Below are positions 13,686 to 22,150 of a stretch of 36,909 nucleotides of DNA, one piece after another. The position numbers and the translations under genes were made by a program. The notes below the pieces were generated by a model, which had not been told where the DNA came from, did no database searches, and was given only the letters and a program-made list of their open reading frames with translations. Source of the stretch: Prevotella sp. (GTDB lineage Bacteria; Bacteroidota; Bacteroidia; Bacteroidales; Bacteroidaceae); the NCBI GenBank assembly GCA_017964785.1, contig JAGCRH010000124.1, positions 1-36,909 on the forward strand, read 5' to 3'. Every line of letters begins with the position of its first letter. Position 1 is the stretch's first letter.

Positions 13686-14866
13686 CCTCTTGCTATTTTG
13701 TAGATGGCTTCCATATCGTCGGCATTTAATACTCTCAGGGCACCGCAGGTGGAGGTGTAGTCACGACTGCACTTGCGGGTCATCTCCTTGATCTCGGCAT
13801 CGGTGATGTCGCGACCTATGAGTTCCTTGATGTTGATAGGCATACCGATGGCGTGGTAGAAACGCTCCATCGCCTCGATACCTTTCTCTGCGGTGGCCTC
13901 GGGGTCGGTGAAGTCGTTGGGCACATCCATCACATTGACGGCAAAGCGCACGAAGCGGCTCAGGTTCTGGTGCATCACGTAGCGCGCCCAACTGGGCCAG
14001 ATGGCTGCCAATCCGGCACCGTGGGTCACATCGAACATACCACTGAGTTCGTGCTCCAACTGGTGGGTGGCCCAGTCGCTGGCCACGCCGCAGCCTGTCA
14101 AATCGTTGTGCATCACTGAGCCGCCCCACATGATCTGGGCACGGTAGCGGTAGTCCTCAGGATCCTTCAACACGGCGAAGACGGCATTCTTGATGCTGCG
14201 CAACGAGGCTTCGGCGAGGTCGGTAGTCAGATCCATATCGTCGTCCATCGTGAAGTAGCGCTCCATCGTGTGCATCATCATGTCGGTGACACCGGCTGCC
14301 GTCTGATAAGGGGGCAGGGTAAAGGTGCGACGGGGGTTCATGATGGCGAACTTGGGACGGGAGAGGTTGTTGGAATAGCCGAGTTTCACATCACCGTCCT
14401 CGTTGGTGATGACAGACGACTCGCTCATCTCACTACCGGCAGCGGGGATGGTCAGCACACAGGCGATGGGCAGCATCTGTGTCGGTGTTGCCTTGCCCAG
14501 ATAGAAGTCCCACACATCGCCCTCGTAAAGCACACCGTAGGCGATGCACTTACCGGAGTCGATGACACTGCCGCCACCTATGGCGAGGATGAAATCGATG
14601 CCTTCCTTACGACAGATGTCGATACCTTTCTGCGCCAGCGAGAGACGGGGGTTAGGCACCACACCGCCGAGTTTGACGAAGGCGATGCCGCCCTCTTGCA
14701 GCAGTCCGCAGATCTTGTCGAGCAGACCCGACTTGACGGCACTCTGGCCACCGTAATGCACCAGCACCTTCGTGCCACCGTATTTCTTCACTAATTGAGC
14801 AACTTGCTCTTCTGATTGTTCACCGAACACTACTTCCGTCGGTGCATAGTAATTAAAATCTTTCAT
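13682..14866 (-). CDS. Iron-type (group III) alcohol dehydrogenase, YqhD/butanol dehydrogenase-like
   Basis: About 394 residues from ATG 14866 (MKDFNYYAPTEVVFGE); an ATG at 14878 would add four residues. The NAD(P)-binding loop is AIGGGSVIDSGK. Metal ligands are Asp195 and His199 in GVTDMMMHTMERYF and two later His in HQLEHELSGMFDVTHG, the same spacing as E. coli YqhD. The family reduces aldehydes, usually with NADPH, to alcohols in the cytoplasm. It follows the secreted TIM-barrel gene after about 19 bp and overlaps the SDR by 4 bp. Removal of aldehydes or redox balancing from glycan or aromatic side groups is a guess. Confidence 0.92.
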   Translation of the reverse strand: MKDFNYYAPTEVVFGEQSEEQVAQLVKKYGGTKVLVHYGGQSAVKSGLLDKICGLLQEGGIAFVKLGGVVPNPRLSLAQKGIDICRKEGIDFILAIGGGSVIDSGKCIAYGVLYEGDVWDFYLGKATPTQMLPIACVLTIPAAGSEMSESSVITNEDGDVKLGYSNNLSRPKFAIMNPRRTFTLPPYQTAAGVTDMMMHTMERYFTMDDDMDLTTDLAEASLRSIKNAVFAVLKDPEDYRYRAQIMWGGSVMHNDLTGCGVASDWATHQLEHELSGMFDVTHGAGLAAIWPSWARYVMHQNLSRFVRFAVNVMDVPNDFTDPEATAEKGIEAMERFYHAIGMPINIKELIGRDITDAEIKEMTRKCSRDYTSTCGALRVLNADDMEAIYKIARG

Positions 14867-14885
14867 TTTCGATATCATTAATGTT

Positions 14886-16790
14886 TTAATAGCCTAATCC
14901 AATATAACTGTGGGCGGGTAGTTTGAGGTCGAAGACCGTTGCACCGTCGGGATAGCCGAAGAAACGGTTACGTCCCCACGTGGAGGTGGGTTTCGGCAGT
15001 TCGGCGGGTTGGAGAGTCTCACCCGTGAGGAGGTTGCGCAGGGCGCTCACCTTGTTATTGATAACTACGTGCAGGATGACCGCCTCGTCGTTGAAGTTCT
15101 CCACCACCATCGTCTTGTTGTCGTAGGGGAAGAACGCCACCTTCGCAGGTCCTTCGATGTAGGCACCGACATCCTTGCTCATGGCACGGCGGATGATGTT
15201 GAGTGCGCCGATGGGGAAATCATAGAGGTTGCCGAAGTCGTCGGGGATGGTCAATACGAAGAGCATACCCTTCGAGTAGGTGTCGCGCAACAGGATGGGA
15301 TAGCCCGAGACGCCGCCGGTGAGCGGACGGCCCGCACTGACCACCTCCCACGCATCGTTGGTGAAGTATTTCACCTGCGGGATGATAAACTCCCTTGCAG
15401 ACTTACCTGCATAGCCGAAGTCATTGACGATGGCCTTCAGGTCGCCGCAGTAGAGTTCGCACACATCGGCAATCTTTTCCCGGATGGCTTTCAGCAGTCC
15501 GGTGGTGATGATCACGTCGCCGCCCTTACGCAGTTGTGCCTTGATCTTCTCCACGATCTGCGGATCCTTGGCAGCCTGTTCCGTGAGGAGGATCTGCTGG
15601 CGGTCGGTGGGGAACTCGGGGCGCATATCCATCGGCAGACCGATCATGCCGAGGTAGTTTTGCAGGAAGTCCTCGCCCGAGGAGTGGAAGGGCTTATAGG
15701 AGACGAGTCCGATGGGATTGCCCAATTGTCCGACGAGGGCATCGGTCTGTCGGAGTGTCACACTGGCGAAGCGTGCCATCGTCGTGGGGGTGACGGTCTT
15801 GCCGTCCTTCTGGAACGGCTTCACCATCTCGTCGTAACGGAAACTGTTGCCACCGTCGTCCTGCCACTTCGCCCGCATCATCTCCGGAAATATCTCCACA
15901 TCGTTGAGTTGCATGTAGTTCCAGAGGATAATCTCAGGGGTTTTGGCGAGCATCGTCAGGTGGAGTTGTTCGGCGTAGCGGTCCATGCTCATGCTGATAC
16001 CGCCGGCATCCACCCATCCGCCACCGTTCTTGCCAGGGGCGATATTGTCGAAGTAGCGGATGATGTTATAACTCAGGTAGTTCTGCAGGTGTTGTGCCGA
16101 GGCGGGATCACGTGTCTCAGTACCTGTCCAGATGCCGTCAAAATAGAGCGGCTCCTCCTCGAGGTTGAAGCCGAGGCCGTGGAAGTGGTCGTACCAGTTG
16201 GGGTACTTGATGATGACCTTCACTTTCGGGTTCACCTTCTTGGCGGGTCCCACTACCAGTTCGCGCCCGGCATCAGCCATCAGGCGCAGACGGTACTCCG
16301 TCCAACTCTTCGTGCCTTTGGCCGCAATCTCGTCGTCGTTTTTCAGGTCGATGAAGAAGAAGTCGTCGAGGATGAAGTCATCGAAGAGTTTTGCTGTGTA
16401 TTCTGCCACTTCCTTCACCTGCTGCCGTTCCATGGGACGGGCGTAACTATAAGTCTCAAAGTCGGTAGGTTCGGAACGGGTATAGGTGATGCCACCGCCC
16501 ACCTCAAGTCCTTTTGAGAGGAAGAACTTCTTTACTTTCTGCATGGTTTTCTCCGGCACGGTGAAAGCATCGCGGTGGGTTTCCAAGTATATCTTGTCGA
16601 GATCCACCTGTGAACTGACGGTCTCCCATGTCTCTTTCAGGAACTTGTCGTCGTCCATCCGCGCGATGTCCTGTGCTCGGATGTAGGTGGAGACCTTGAA
16701 GTTCTTGTACTGGTTCTTACCCGATGCGGGCAGGACTAGCAATGCGGCTACTGCAAGGAGAGTGATCTTGCGTAATCTGCTTTTCTTCAT
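14886..16790 (-). CDS. Secreted TIM-barrel-like protein, putative glycoside hydrolase
   Basis: A 634-residue protein with a Sec signal (ITLLAVAALLVLPASG). I do not recognise a named family. Residues 50-330 look like a beta/alpha barrel: KIYLETHRD, an acidic strand end FDDFILDDFFFIDLKNDDE, KVIIKYPNWYDHFHG, FDGIWTGTETRDP and GGGWVDAGG follow each other as strand-end motifs with acidic residues. A later region resembles a glutaminase-like or trimerization domain (GGDVIITTGLLKAI), followed by a beta-sandwich C-terminus (NKTMVVENFNDEAVILHVVI). This layout is common in glycoside hydrolases of the beta-galactosidase type. It sits 11 bp after the GH3 gene. The glycosidase assignment is inference from fold-like features and context. 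Confidence 0.72.
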   Translation of the reverse strand: MKKSRLRKITLLAVAALLVLPASGKNQYKNFKVSTYIRAQDIARMDDDKFLKETWETVSSQVDLDKIYLETHRDAFTVPEKTMQKVKKFFLSKGLEVGGGITYTRSEPTDFETYSYARPMERQQVKEVAEYTAKLFDDFILDDFFFIDLKNDDEIAAKGTKSWTEYRLRLMADAGRELVVGPAKKVNPKVKVIIKYPNWYDHFHGLGFNLEEEPLYFDGIWTGTETRDPASAQHLQNYLSYNIIRYFDNIAPGKNGGGWVDAGGISMSMDRYAEQLHLTMLAKTPEIILWNYMQLNDVEIFPEMMRAKWQDDGGNSFRYDEMVKPFQKDGKTVTPTTMARFASVTLRQTDALVGQLGNPIGLVSYKPFHSSGEDFLQNYLGMIGLPMDMRPEFPTDRQQILLTEQAAKDPQIVEKIKAQLRKGGDVIITTGLLKAIREKIADVCELYCGDLKAIVNDFGYAGKSAREFIIPQVKYFTNDAWEVVSAGRPLTGGVSGYPILLRDTYSKGMLFVLTIPDDFGNLYDFPIGALNIIRRAMSKDVGAYIEGPAKVAFFPYDNKTMVVENFNDEAVILHVVINNKVSALRNLLTGETLQPAELPKPTSTWGRNRFFGYPDGATVFDLKLPAHSYIGLGY

Positions 16791-16801
16791 AATGCTTTTA
16801 G

Positions 16802-19063
16802 TTATTTGACGATTGTTGCCTGACTTAACGGCAATTGTGCCGAAGATCCGCCTACGAGGACGGTCATCTCACCGGGTTCCAACATCCAGGCCTGGGCAGC
16901 CTCGTCCCAATGGCAGAGGTCAGCGCGGCGCAGGGGGATGGTGACGGTCTTGCTTTGGCCTCTCTTCAATGCCACCCGACTGAACCCTTTGAGTTCTTTC
17001 ACGGGACGATCGATGCGGGAGATGGGGCGCGATACATAGACCTGTGCCACCTCTTCGGCTTCAAACTGTGAGGGGTTTGCTATCTTGAAACTGACGTCAA
17101 AGCCGTCGAGGGTGGGTGTCACTTTCAGGTCGCTGTACTGGAACGTGGCGTACGAGAGTCCGTGGCCGAAGGGATAAGCCGGAGCCACATCCTTACAGTC
17201 GTACCAGCGGTAGCCCACGAGATCCTGTTCGGCATAGTCGGCGACCAGTTGCTGGCGGCGGTCATTGCTGCGGTTGCGGGTGATGTCGACGAAGATGTCA
17301 CCCTGGTTGTTGTTGGCCACGTTCTGCGGATAGGTGCCTGTGGCGTAGGCCGGCACATCTTCGAGTTTCTTCGGCCACGACATCGGCAGTTTGCCGGAGG
17401 GTACGACGTTGCCGTTCAAGACCTCGGCGAGGGCCAGACCGCCCATCGAACCGTTGAACCACGACACGAGGAGGGCGGGCGATACGGCATCGACTGTGGA
17501 GATATCGACTGGGCCGCCTGCGACAATGACGGTGACGAGTCTCGGGTTCGCCTTGGCGAGGGCGCGGGCCAGTTCGTCCTGTCCCGAGGGCAGGGTGATG
17601 CTCTTGCGGTCGGAGCCTTCGGTCTCCACCTCGCGGTTGTCACCGGCGAAGAAGATCACGAGGTCGGCACCCTTTGCCACCTTCACGGCTTCTGCCATCA
17701 GTTTGGGGTCGGCTGACTGCTGCGGACTCTGCCGCTTGTTGCGGCTGTCGCGGTCGAAACTCTTGTAGCCCGGGGCGTAGGTGATCTTCTTCCCGCCGCC
17801 GAGCACGGCCTGCAAGCCTTCGAGGGGTGTGATCTCCTTGCGTGTCTTCACACCGGCGCCCACGCCGCCGAGGGCCATCTTCGTCACGGCGTTCTCACCG
17901 ATGACGGCGATGCGCTTCACCTCCGTCAGGTTGATGGGCAGCAGGGGCCATGGCTGGTTCTTCGCCGCTTTCAGGGCGTGCTTCCCCACGATGGGCTCGT
18001 TCTTCAACAGCACGATGCTCCGCCGTGCCACCTCCAAGGCTGTCAGCATCTCCTCATCGTTGCCCACGGGTTTGGTGTTGGCCACCGCCTTGTCGATGGG
18101 CTTCACGGCGAGTCGCACGCGGAGAATCTCCCGTACGCGTTGATTGATAATGTCCTCGCTCACCTTGCCCGCCTTCACCGAGTCGAGCAAGGCCTGACCG
18201 AAGAAGCGGTTGCCGGGCATCTCCACGTTCATACCCGCCGTGACGGCATCCACCGTGGAGTGCACGCCGCCCCAGTCGCTGATTACCATGCCAGGGAAAA
18301 CCCACTGGCGGCGCAGTATCTCGGTGAGCAGTGGCTCGTTCTCCGAGCACCAGCGTCCGTTCACCTTGTTGTAGGCTGCCATCACGCCCCAGGCATCGGC
18401 CTCGCGCACGGCCATCTCGAAGGGGCGCAGGTAGATCTCGTGCATGGCGCGGTCGGAGATATGCACATCCACGAACCCGCGATAGTCCTCCTGGTTGTTC
18501 AGCGCGTAGTGCTTCAGGCAGACGGCTGTGCCGTCGTCCTGCGAGCCTTTGGTGTAGGCCACGGCGAGCATACCGCTCAGCAGCGGGTCCTCGCTCAGAT
18601 ATTCGTAGGTGCGCCCGCCGGTGGGGATGCGCTGTATGTTGATGGCAGGGCCCAGTATCATGTCCTTGCCGCGCAGCCGGGCCTCACGGCTCATGCCCCG
18701 TCCGTAGGCGTAGGCCCACTCGGTGCTCCACGTGGCGGCGAGTGCCGAGCCTGTGGGGAAGAAGGTGGCCGAGTCGGTGGTCAGGTGGGCGGAGTTCCAT
18801 GAGTGGGGCTCCATCTCCTCGCGGATGCCGAAGGGGCCGTCGGCATACTCCATGTCGGCGATGCCGAGGCGGGGAATTCCTGCCGAGGAGAACATGTTCT
18901 TACCGTGCAGCATGTCGATCTTCTCTTCGAGGGTCATGCTGCTGATGATGCCGTCGATCTGCTGCTCGTGGGCGAGCAGCGGGCTCTTGGCGTTCTGCGC
19001 GTAGGCTGCGATGCCGAAGACAATTGCGGCTACCGCGAATAGGATACTTCTGATCTGTTTCAT
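16802..19063 (-). CDS. Glycoside hydrolase family 3, periplasmic beta-glucosidase type
   Basis: A 753-residue protein with a signal peptide (SILFAVAAIVFGIAAYAQ). The N-terminal TIM barrel contains CLKHYALNNQ and the nucleophile Asp263 in VISDWGGVHS. The second alpha/beta domain carries the acid/base candidate Glu in VETEGSDRKSI. A fibronectin-III-like C-terminal domain ends the protein (FEAEEVAQVYVSRP). No PA14 insert is present. The length fits BglX-type enzymes that release glucose from cello- or gentio-oligosaccharides, though xylosidase activity occurs in the family. It lies between the transporter-nitroreductase fusion and the TIM-barrel gene and is the likely oligosaccharide-cleaving step after GH9. 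Confidence 0.92.
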   Translation of the reverse strand: MKQIRSILFAVAAIVFGIAAYAQNAKSPLLAHEQQIDGIISSMTLEEKIDMLHGKNMFSSAGIPRLGIADMEYADGPFGIREEMEPHSWNSAHLTTDSATFFPTGSALAATWSTEWAYAYGRGMSREARLRGKDMILGPAINIQRIPTGGRTYEYLSEDPLLSGMLAVAYTKGSQDDGTAVCLKHYALNNQEDYRGFVDVHISDRAMHEIYLRPFEMAVREADAWGVMAAYNKVNGRWCSENEPLLTEILRRQWVFPGMVISDWGGVHSTVDAVTAGMNVEMPGNRFFGQALLDSVKAGKVSEDIINQRVREILRVRLAVKPIDKAVANTKPVGNDEEMLTALEVARRSIVLLKNEPIVGKHALKAAKNQPWPLLPINLTEVKRIAVIGENAVTKMALGGVGAGVKTRKEITPLEGLQAVLGGGKKITYAPGYKSFDRDSRNKRQSPQQSADPKLMAEAVKVAKGADLVIFFAGDNREVETEGSDRKSITLPSGQDELARALAKANPRLVTVIVAGGPVDISTVDAVSPALLVSWFNGSMGGLALAEVLNGNVVPSGKLPMSWPKKLEDVPAYATGTYPQNVANNNQGDIFVDITRNRSNDRRQQLVADYAEQDLVGYRWYDCKDVAPAYPFGHGLSYATFQYSDLKVTPTLDGFDVSFKIANPSQFEAEEVAQVYVSRPISRIDRPVKELKGFSRVALKRGQSKTVTIPLRRADLCHWDEAAQAWMLEPGEMTVLVGGSSAQLPLSQATIVK

Positions 19064-19088
19064 ACGAATTTAAGCGAGTAACTTTGGC

Positions 19089-20222
19089 TTAGTAGAACTT
19101 CACGATGTCGTCGAGCGGACGGCGCGCAGGACGCTGAGGTTCGCCGGCACGGTAGCCGAGGGAGATGACGGCCATGATGGTCTCGCTCTCGGGGATGTCG
19201 AACACCTTGCGCAGCCCGTCGGCATCGCGCATGCCCATGATGAGCGTGTCGAAGCCCATGGCGCGGGCCTTCAGGATGAGGTAGCAGTTGGAGAGGCCGT
19301 TGTCGTAAGCCCCCCAGCCGTCGCCCACCTCATTGGTGGCGTTGCCCTGGAAGAAGCCCGACTTGCCGCGCTCATAGGTCGAGACGATGAGCACGGGAGC
19401 CTCCTTGATGCGGTCCTTATTGCCGCCCACGAGATCCTGCACGGCGGCGAGTTTCTCGGCACTCATGGCCACATAGTACTTGGTCGGCTCCTGGTTGGCC
19501 CATGAGGGCGCCTCCTGCGTGGCGGTGAGCAGTTCGCGCACCTCCTGCTCGGTGATCTTCTTCGTGGCATCGTAACTGCGCACGCTGCGGCGCGAGGTCA
19601 GCACCTCGTCGAACGACGGGCCTGCGGTGGCATCCTCCTGTGCCTTCTCGCTCTTCTGGGCGCAGGCCCCGAGCGACAGCATTGTGGCGGCGGCGAGGAG
19701 CATGGCTCCCTTGCCAGTGAAGCGGTGGATGTTCAGGATGAGCCACGTGCCCACCACTTGCAGGATGAGGCCGGGCCAGCCGATGGTGACGTCGGCAATG
19801 ACCGAGGCGATGGCACCGGTGAGGATGAGTTCAACGAGGGCACCGAGGGCGAGGCTCGTGAGCACCACGCCGACGAGTATCGGTAGGGTGACGGTTTTGA
19901 AGCGCTGGGCGGCCAGACCGGCCACCAGGGCGAGGATGGAGAGTTTGACCATCATCATCGTCATCGTCGCCATGGCGGGCAGGCCCGTGAGCAGATGGTT
20001 CACCAGGGGCGAGGCGAGGGCGGCCAGGAGACCGACCTTCCAGCCGAACTTGTAGGCCCCGGCGAGGATGACCAGCGACAGGGGGGCGAAGATGACACCG
20101 CCCTGCGGGATGAGGTGGAACAACTGAGGCAGCACCAGGTTGCAGGCCACGAACACCGTCGCCCAGAGATAGGTCTTTGCCTCGTCATAATTCAATGTGT
20201 AAAGTCTTGCTGTTGCTTCCAT
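19089..20222 (-). CDS. ECF transporter S-component fused to a lipoprotein-like nitroreductase
   Basis: A 377-residue fusion. Residues 1-168 contain six hydrophobic segments in the pattern of an ECF S-component, a vitamin- or cofactor-binding membrane subunit (NLVLPQLFHLIPQGG, WKVGLLAALASPLVNHLLTG, PGLILQVVGTWLILNI). Residues 172-187 form a seventh hydrophobic stretch that ends in a perfect lipobox, MLSLGAC (Cys187). Residues 201-377 are an FMN-dependent nitroreductase (TSRRSVRSYD, APSWANQEPTKYYVA, TLIMGMRDADGL). An internal ATG at 19703, preceded by AAGGGAG, could start a separate lipoprotein. The gene follows a TonB-dependent receptor by 13 bp. Flavin or corrinoid uptake is possible, but no substrate evidence is visible. 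Confidence 0.83.
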   Translation of the reverse strand: MEATARLYTLNYDEAKTYLWATVFVACNLVLPQLFHLIPQGGVIFAPLSLVILAGAYKFGWKVGLLAALASPLVNHLLTGLPAMATMTMMMVKLSILALVAGLAAQRFKTVTLPILVGVVLTSLALGALVELILTGAIASVIADVTIGWPGLILQVVGTWLILNIHRFTGKGAMLLAAATMLSLGACAQKSEKAQEDATAGPSFDEVLTSRRSVRSYDATKKITEQEVRELLTATQEAPSWANQEPTKYYVAMSAEKLAAVQDLVGGNKDRIKEAPVLIVSTYERGKSGFFQGNATNEVGDGWGAYDNGLSNCYLILKARAMGFDTLIMGMRDADGLRKVFDIPESETIMAVISLGYRAGEPQRPARRPLDDIVKFY

Positions 20223-20235
20223 AATGATGCATTAT

Positions 20236-22122
20236 TTAGAAATTGATGTTTATTCCTGCCATGAATGTGGCGCGGGGCATGGGGTAGCCCAGGTTGATTT
20301 CGTACTTCTGGGCCAGGAGGTTCTCGCCGCGGGCCCAAAGGCTCAGGGTCGGGGACTGCTGATCCCCGACAAGGATGTATGTGACGCTGGCGTTCAACAG
20401 CCAGGCGTCCTCCTTCGTCTCGTTGGCACCCACAGCGATGTAGAGGTTCATGAATTCCTGAAGTCCGAGGCTGGCCAGCCATTTGCCCTCATGGTAGTCG
20501 ATGCCGATGTAGCCCATGCCCTCAGGGGCACCCACGATCTTGTTCTTCATGTGGAGGAAAGAGCCGTTGGCGCGGATGTCGAGGTAGTGACGGACGGGGT
20601 ATTTGATTTCTCCCTCGATGCCCCAGTTCTCAATCTCGCCGGTGTTCACATTGCGTGGCTTGCCGTCCACCTGCTGCGTCTGGATCATGTTGTCGCCTTT
20701 CAGGTAGAACGCGTTGAGGCCATAGACGAAGCCACCGTTCAGGCGATGCCTCCACGACAGTTCGTAGTTCCTGAGGCGTTCTGGTTCCAAGTCGGTGTTC
20801 GAGGGCGGGTAGAGATACATCTCGCGCATCGTGGGATTGCGGAAGCCCTTGCTGGCCATCGCCTTGATCTCGCCCGTCTCGATGGGACGGACGACGATAC
20901 CGCCCTGCGGCACCCACTCCGTACCGCTGATGGAGTGATGGTCGAGGCGGATGCCGGCATCGATGGTGAGCCATTCCGTGAGGTCCTGACGGAAGTCGAC
21001 GTAGCCCGCAATCTCGTTGCGGTACGACTTACCGCTCTGCTTGTTGGGTGTGTCGAGGATTTCGCCTGTGGCCTTCGAGGTGTAGTAGGCGTTGCCGTAG
21101 ATGTGCATGTAGTCCACGCCCACGGTCACGCGGTTGCCCTCAAAGAGTTGTGCGCTCTGATACCAGGAGATGCCTGTCAGTGCATCTTTCGAGCGGAAGT
21201 AGCGCTGTGTGGGCTTGGAGGGGTCGGCGGTACCGTCGTCGATCTTGTGCCGTCCGAAATTGGAATAGACAGAGAGGGCACCGCTGGTCATGCCGTAGTG
21301 GTTCTCGATGGCGGCAGAGACCACGCCGCGGGTGATCCACTGGTCGGCATCGTAGAGCGGGCTGCTCTCGGTGCCGGGGTAGGAGGCGTTGAAGCGTGTC
21401 ACGTTGGCATCGATGTAGGCGTTCCAGTGGTCGCTCAGGTCGTAGCCCAGTTTCAGATAGCCGCCATACTGCTCAAAGCCCATGCGGGGCCGGTGGTTGT
21501 CGGTGCGGCCGTACTGTGCGGCAATGGTGCTACTGAAATGGCCGCTGCGTATCTGGTTCGAGGCCTCTGCCTGAACGGTGCCGTAACTGCCTGCACCGAG
21601 GTTGATGCTGGTATTGACGCCGTCCTGCCTGGCCTGGCGGGTGACGATGTTCAGCACACCGCCCATCGCGTTCGAGCCATAGAGCACGCTCGCCGGGCCG
21701 CGCAGTACCTCCACACGTTCTGCCATCAGGGTCTGGTAACTGTCGCTGATGGGGTGGCCGTAGATGCCCTGATATTGCGGGTGCCCGTCGATGAGCACCA
21801 TCAACTGGCCCGCACCGCCTGTGATGCCACGCAGGTTGATGCCGCCGGCTGCGCCGCCGCTGACGCCGTAGCCCATCATGGCCCGGGATGTTACAAAGAG
21901 TCCCGGCACCTCACGCATCACCGTCGGCAATACGCTTGGCTGGTGCTCGGCTGTCAGCAGGTCACGACCCACGACCGTCACCGTCATCGGCAGGTGACGC
22001 ACATCGGTGGCGTGACGCGTGCCTGTTACGACAACTTCTTGCAGTGCCAGCGAGTCGGCTGTCTCTGCTTGTGTCATACTGGCGCTCAGTGCGCACAGTG
22101 TCATAAGAATGGTCTTTCTCAT
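20236..22122 (-). CDS. TonB-dependent outer membrane receptor, BtuB/FepA-like
   Basis: A 628-residue receptor with signal peptide (MTLCALSASMTQAE). The plug domain starts with the TonB-box-like LQEVVVTGTRHATDVRHLP and contains GINLRGITGG, LVLIDGHPQ-like (LMVLIDGHPQYQG) and VEVLRGPASVLYGSNAMGG, all classic plug motifs. A 22-strand-type barrel ends with INLGYPMPRATFMAGININF, including the terminal aromatic residue. It lacks the carboxypeptidase-regulatory domain of SusC proteins and no SusD is adjacent, so it resembles vitamin or metal-chelate receptors. Its partner 13 bp downstream is the ECF S-component fusion, which suggests joint uptake of one small ligand. Confidence 0.92.
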   Translation of the reverse strand: MRKTILMTLCALSASMTQAETADSLALQEVVVTGTRHATDVRHLPMTVTVVGRDLLTAEHQPSVLPTVMREVPGLFVTSRAMMGYGVSGGAAGGINLRGITGGAGQLMVLIDGHPQYQGIYGHPISDSYQTLMAERVEVLRGPASVLYGSNAMGGVLNIVTRQARQDGVNTSINLGAGSYGTVQAEASNQIRSGHFSSTIAAQYGRTDNHRPRMGFEQYGGYLKLGYDLSDHWNAYIDANVTRFNASYPGTESSPLYDADQWITRGVVSAAIENHYGMTSGALSVYSNFGRHKIDDGTADPSKPTQRYFRSKDALTGISWYQSAQLFEGNRVTVGVDYMHIYGNAYYTSKATGEILDTPNKQSGKSYRNEIAGYVDFRQDLTEWLTIDAGIRLDHHSISGTEWVPQGGIVVRPIETGEIKAMASKGFRNPTMREMYLYPPSNTDLEPERLRNYELSWRHRLNGGFVYGLNAFYLKGDNMIQTQQVDGKPRNVNTGEIENWGIEGEIKYPVRHYLDIRANGSFLHMKNKIVGAPEGMGYIGIDYHEGKWLASLGLQEFMNLYIAVGANETKEDAWLLNASVTYILVGDQQSPTLSLWARGENLLAQKYEINLGYPMPRATFMAGININF

Positions 22123-22150
22123 CTGGTATAGTCTTTATGTGTATTCGTTT

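Noticed and set aside
15009-16517. 502-codon open frame on the plus strand
   Set aside because: It is antisense to the secreted TIM-barrel protein. The product is His/Val/Glu-rich without signal or motifs.
20224-22131. 635-codon open frame on the plus strand, opposite the BtuB-like receptor and slightly longer than it
   Set aside because: The minus strand encodes a clear TonB receptor with plug motifs and a signal peptide. The plus-strand frame is a by-product of G/C-biased codons and shows no motifs or domain pattern.
22123-22150. Possible cobalamin or FMN riboswitch before the BtuB-like receptor
   Set aside because: Only 28 bp separate the receptor from the preceding gene, too short for either riboswitch, and no conserved box was seen.
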